Below are positions 6,985-8,665 of a DNA stretch of 8,665 nt, in pieces; positions within the stretch are counted from its first letter, which is position 1, and each line of letters opens with the position of its first letter. This stretch comes from Paracoccaceae bacterium (GTDB taxonomy: Bacteria; Pseudomonadota; Alphaproteobacteria; Rhodobacterales; Rhodobacteraceae), in NCBI GenBank assembly GCA_021648225.1, contig JAKITE010000124.1:1-8665 (forward strand), in the 5' to 3' direction. The notes under the pieces are model-generated. The model ran no database searches. It was given only the letters and a program-made list of their open reading frames with translations, and was not told where the DNA came from. Made by a program: the position numbers and the translations under genes.

Positions 6985-7194
6985 ATGGCAACTGGCACCG
7001 TCAAGTGGTTCAACGGCACTAAAGGCTATGGCTTTATTCAACCCGATGATGGCGGCAAAGATGTGTTTGTGCATATTTCTGCTGTTGAGCGCGCAGGCCT
7101 GAATGGCTTGAACGACAATCAAAAAGTTACTTTTGAAATGGAAACCGGTCGCAACGGCAAAGAATCCGCCAGCGATATTTCCCTGATCGAGTAG
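6985..7194 (+). CDS. Cold-shock-domain protein (CspA family)
   Basis: This 69-residue protein is a single cold-shock domain, a five-stranded OB-fold that binds single-stranded RNA and DNA and acts as an RNA chaperone. It opens with GTVKWFNGTKGYGFIQPDDG, which contains RNP1 (KGYGFIQ, residues 13-19), and has RNP2 as DVFVHIS at 26-32; the aromatic nucleic-acid-stacking residues are present. Length and end (SASDISLIE) are normal for alphaproteobacterial members. AAGGAG lies 7 bases before the ATG, an excellent ribosome site. The gene has its own candidate promoter, a long leader and a strong terminator, so it is probably monocistronic. Several csp paralogues usually exist per genome, and not all are cold-induced, so I give no numbered gene symbol. 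Confidence 0.96.
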   Translation: MATGTVKWFNGTKGYGFIQPDDGGKDVFVHISAVERAGLNGLNDNQKVTFEMETGRNGKESASDISLIE

Positions 7195-7214
7195 ATCTTT
7201 CAAAACCGGAATTG

Positions 7215-7254
7215 AAAACGGCGGCAGAGAAAACTCTGCCGCCGTTTTTGTTTT
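7215..7254 (+). terminator. Strong rho-independent terminator, probably bidirectional
   Basis: A perfect 15-bp stem pairs AAAACGGCGGCAGAG (7215-7229) with 7234-7248 around an AAAA loop, followed by the T-rich run TTTTTGTTTT. It lies 20 bases after the cold-shock gene stop. The stem begins with an A-run, so the minus-strand transcript of the convergent flavoprotein gene also ends its hairpin in TTTT, and the element may stop both genes. Confidence 0.93.
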
Positions 7255-7255
7255 A

Positions 7256-7275
7256 GGGCAGGGGTTAACCTGCCC
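7256..7275. repeat. Second small hairpin between convergent genes
   Basis: GGGCAGG at 7256-7262 pairs with CCTGCCC at 7269-7275 around GGTTAA. It sits 6 bases beyond the stop of the minus-strand flavoprotein gene and next to the main terminator. On the minus strand it is followed by TAAAACAAAA rather than a T-run, so it is not a classical terminator there. It may act as a 3'-end stabiliser or be incidental. Confidence 0.45.
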
Positions 7276-7281
7276 GTATTT

Positions 7282-8550
7282 TCAGCCAAACATGTCAGCA
7301 GTGATGCCGTCATACCAGCCGATGCTTTCCTGATAGGTAGCAGCGCGGGTTGCATCATCTTCACCCACCTGCGAGACAAAGCCGGATGTCTTGGCGATTT
7401 TCTCGTCGGTTGCCTCGTAAGATGCGCCAACCTTGATACCGTCATCGGTTTCAATCAATGACCAGCAAGTGTTGGAGAATCGCGCCGGAAACGTGGCCGA
7501 ACCGGTTAATGCACCGCGAACCGCCATAGCGCAAACCTTGGCTTGGCTATTGGCTGAAAAGCCGGATTTCGGCATATCACCCTGTTGCGCGCTGTCGCCC
7601 AGAACATAAATATCGCCATCTTCGCGGCTGGCCATTGTGTGCGGATCAACCGGTGCCCAGCCAGCGTCATTGGTAACACCGGCAATTTCGGCAATTTTAC
7701 CGGCTTTCATTGCCGGAATCACGTTGCAAACGTCTACTTTTGTGACTTCGCCATCAATGTTGACCTCCATAGCACCCGGATCAACCGAAACCATGTCGCC
7801 ACCAAAATCCGGGCCAACCCATTCGATCATATTTCCGTAATGGCGCGCCCAACCGTCCTGGAACAAACCCTGTTTGGAAAACTTGGCTTTCGGATCCAGA
7901 ATCAGGATTTTGGCAGTTGGATTGTTGTTTTTCAAATGATGCGCGACCATCGAAATCCGCTCATATGGCCCGGGAGGGCAGCGGAAAGGATTAGGCGGCG
8001 CAACCATTGCAAAGGTGCCACCTGCCGGCATTGCATCAATTTGTGATTTTAACAGCTCGGTTTGGGAACCGGCTTTATAGGCATGTGGCATTGCGTTTTG
8101 CGAGGACAAGTCCCAGCCTTCAACCGCGCCGTCACGAAAATCGATACCGGGGCTAAGGATCAGTTTGTCATAAGGAACCGAACCGCCACCGGCAAGCATG
8201 ACGGTTTTTGCATCCCGATCAACGCCAATGGCCCAGTCATGCACAACATTGATGCCCTGCGACGCCAAACCACCATAAGAATGGCCCAGCGATGCCATAT
8301 CACGATACCCGCCCAGATACAGATTCGAAAAGAAACATGTATAATAAGTGCGTGTGGGTTCGATCAGGGTAACATCAATCGCCCCGCCGCTGTCTTTGGC
8401 AATATAACGCGCGGCTGTTGCACCACCTGCGCCACCGCCAACAACAACAACTTTTGGTTTGCCATGGCCGCCAGCCATAACCATGGGCGCGCTTGCGGTT
8501 GCGGCAGCTGCCACCCCTGCGCCCAGAAATCCGCGTCTGTCTAGTTTCAT
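7282..8550 (-). CDS. soxF: Flavocytochrome c sulfide dehydrogenase, flavoprotein subunit (FccB/SoxF)
   Basis: This periplasmic FAD protein oxidises sulfide (to sulfur or polysulfide) and passes electrons to a c-type cytochrome partner; the same family includes SoxF of sox clusters. The 422-residue precursor starts with a twin-arginine signal, DRRGFLG with Arg5-Arg6, then an Ala-rich hydrophobic stretch to about residue 27. The FAD-binding VVVGGGAGG is at 35-43. Cys72 in YYTCFFSN matches the cysteine that covalently binds FAD in Allochromatium FccB. Cys191 (FRCPPGPYER) and Cys340 (AKVCAMAV) match the redox-active disulfide pair. GDIYVLGDS at 312-320 is the second FAD contact, and a C-terminal flavocytochrome-binding domain follows from about TCWSLIETDD. 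AAGGGGAAG six bases before the ATG supports the start. It lies 35 bases downstream of a cytochrome c gene on the same strand. The symbol could equally be fccB, because the rest of the cluster is outside the window. Confidence 0.9.
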   Translation of the reverse strand: MKLDRRGFLGAGVAAAATASAPMVMAGGHGKPKVVVVGGGAGGATAARYIAKDSGGAIDVTLIEPTRTYYTCFFSNLYLGGYRDMASLGHSYGGLASQGINVVHDWAIGVDRDAKTVMLAGGGSVPYDKLILSPGIDFRDGAVEGWDLSSQNAMPHAYKAGSQTELLKSQIDAMPAGGTFAMVAPPNPFRCPPGPYERISMVAHHLKNNNPTAKILILDPKAKFSKQGLFQDGWARHYGNMIEWVGPDFGGDMVSVDPGAMEVNIDGEVTKVDVCNVIPAMKAGKIAEIAGVTNDAGWAPVDPHTMASREDGDIYVLGDSAQQGDMPKSGFSANSQAKVCAMAVRGALTGSATFPARFSNTCWSLIETDDGIKVGASYEATDEKIAKTSGFVSQVGEDDATRAATYQESIGWYDGITADMFG

Positions 8551-8585
8551 AGTTCTTCCCCTTCAGGTGATTTAGGTTTGGTTAA

Positions 8586-8665
8586 TTATTCAAGTGTCTC
8601 GAAATACGCCGCCAAAGCCGCGATTTCCTCGTTTGAAAGAATGCCGGTTTGCTGTTGCATAACAT
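8586..8665 (-). CDS. c-type cytochrome, C-terminal fragment (FccA/SoxE-like), cut by the right edge
   Basis: Only the last 25 codons are visible, reading VMQQQTGILSNEEIAALAAY then FETLE and a TAA stop. The ending LSNEEIAALAAYF is the typical C-terminal helix of class I cytochromes c, and the Met about 24 residues from the end is placed like the axial haem ligand. The haem-binding CxxCH lies outside the window. Its stop is 35 bases upstream of the flavoprotein start on the same strand, as expected for the haem subunit that accepts electrons from FccB/SoxF. Whether it is a one-haem FccA or a two-haem SoxE cannot be told from this piece. Confidence 0.75.
   Translation of the reverse strand, partial: VMQQQTGILSNEEIAALAAYFETLE

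Overview
The window looks like ordinary chromosome from an alphaproteobacterium, most likely a marine Rhodobacterales/Roseobacter-type organism. This rests on the style of the AccD, FolC and glycerate kinase proteins, a Tat-exported FccB/SoxF flavoprotein beside a cytochrome c, short gaps and overlapping starts, and a moderate GC content with no abrupt compositional break. No mobile element, tRNA, rRNA, CRISPR array or phage gene was seen. The lineage is inferred from recognising protein families, not from a database search.

Left part (1-2270, minus strand): the N-terminal 518 codons of a 2,4-dienoyl-CoA reductase (fadH) run off the left edge. It is preceded on the same strand by a lipoprotein of unknown function. 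An 80- to 125-bp divergent region with a perfect 7-bp inverted repeat separates the lipoprotein from the rightward genes.

Centre (2396-6788, plus strand): a CPBP-family membrane protease, then accD (fatty-acid synthesis), folC (folate polyglutamylation) and a MOFRL-type glycerate 2-kinase. The last three overlap by a few bases at each junction, so they are almost certainly one transcript with coupled translation. They join acyl-chain initiation, one-carbon cofactor synthesis and glycerate/glyoxylate carbon entry.

Right part (6789-8665): a cold-shock-domain gene on the plus strand has a leader of up to about 190 bases. The leader holds tandem repeats, a 14-bp palindrome overlapping a candidate -35 box, several hairpins and a perfect 6-base complement to the Shine-Dalgarno region. 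A strong intrinsic terminator follows, with A/T tracts on both sides, so it may also serve the convergent gene. That gene is the flavoprotein subunit of a flavocytochrome c sulfide dehydrogenase (fccB/soxF), with all FAD-linking and redox cysteines present. Just upstream of it lies the end of a c-type cytochrome gene, cut by the right edge, which is the expected electron-accepting partner.

I see no clearly unknown multi-gene system. The items most worth a second look are the cold-shock leader, the uncharacterised lipoprotein, the divergent inverted repeat, and the attachment of glycerate kinase to the accD-folC operon.
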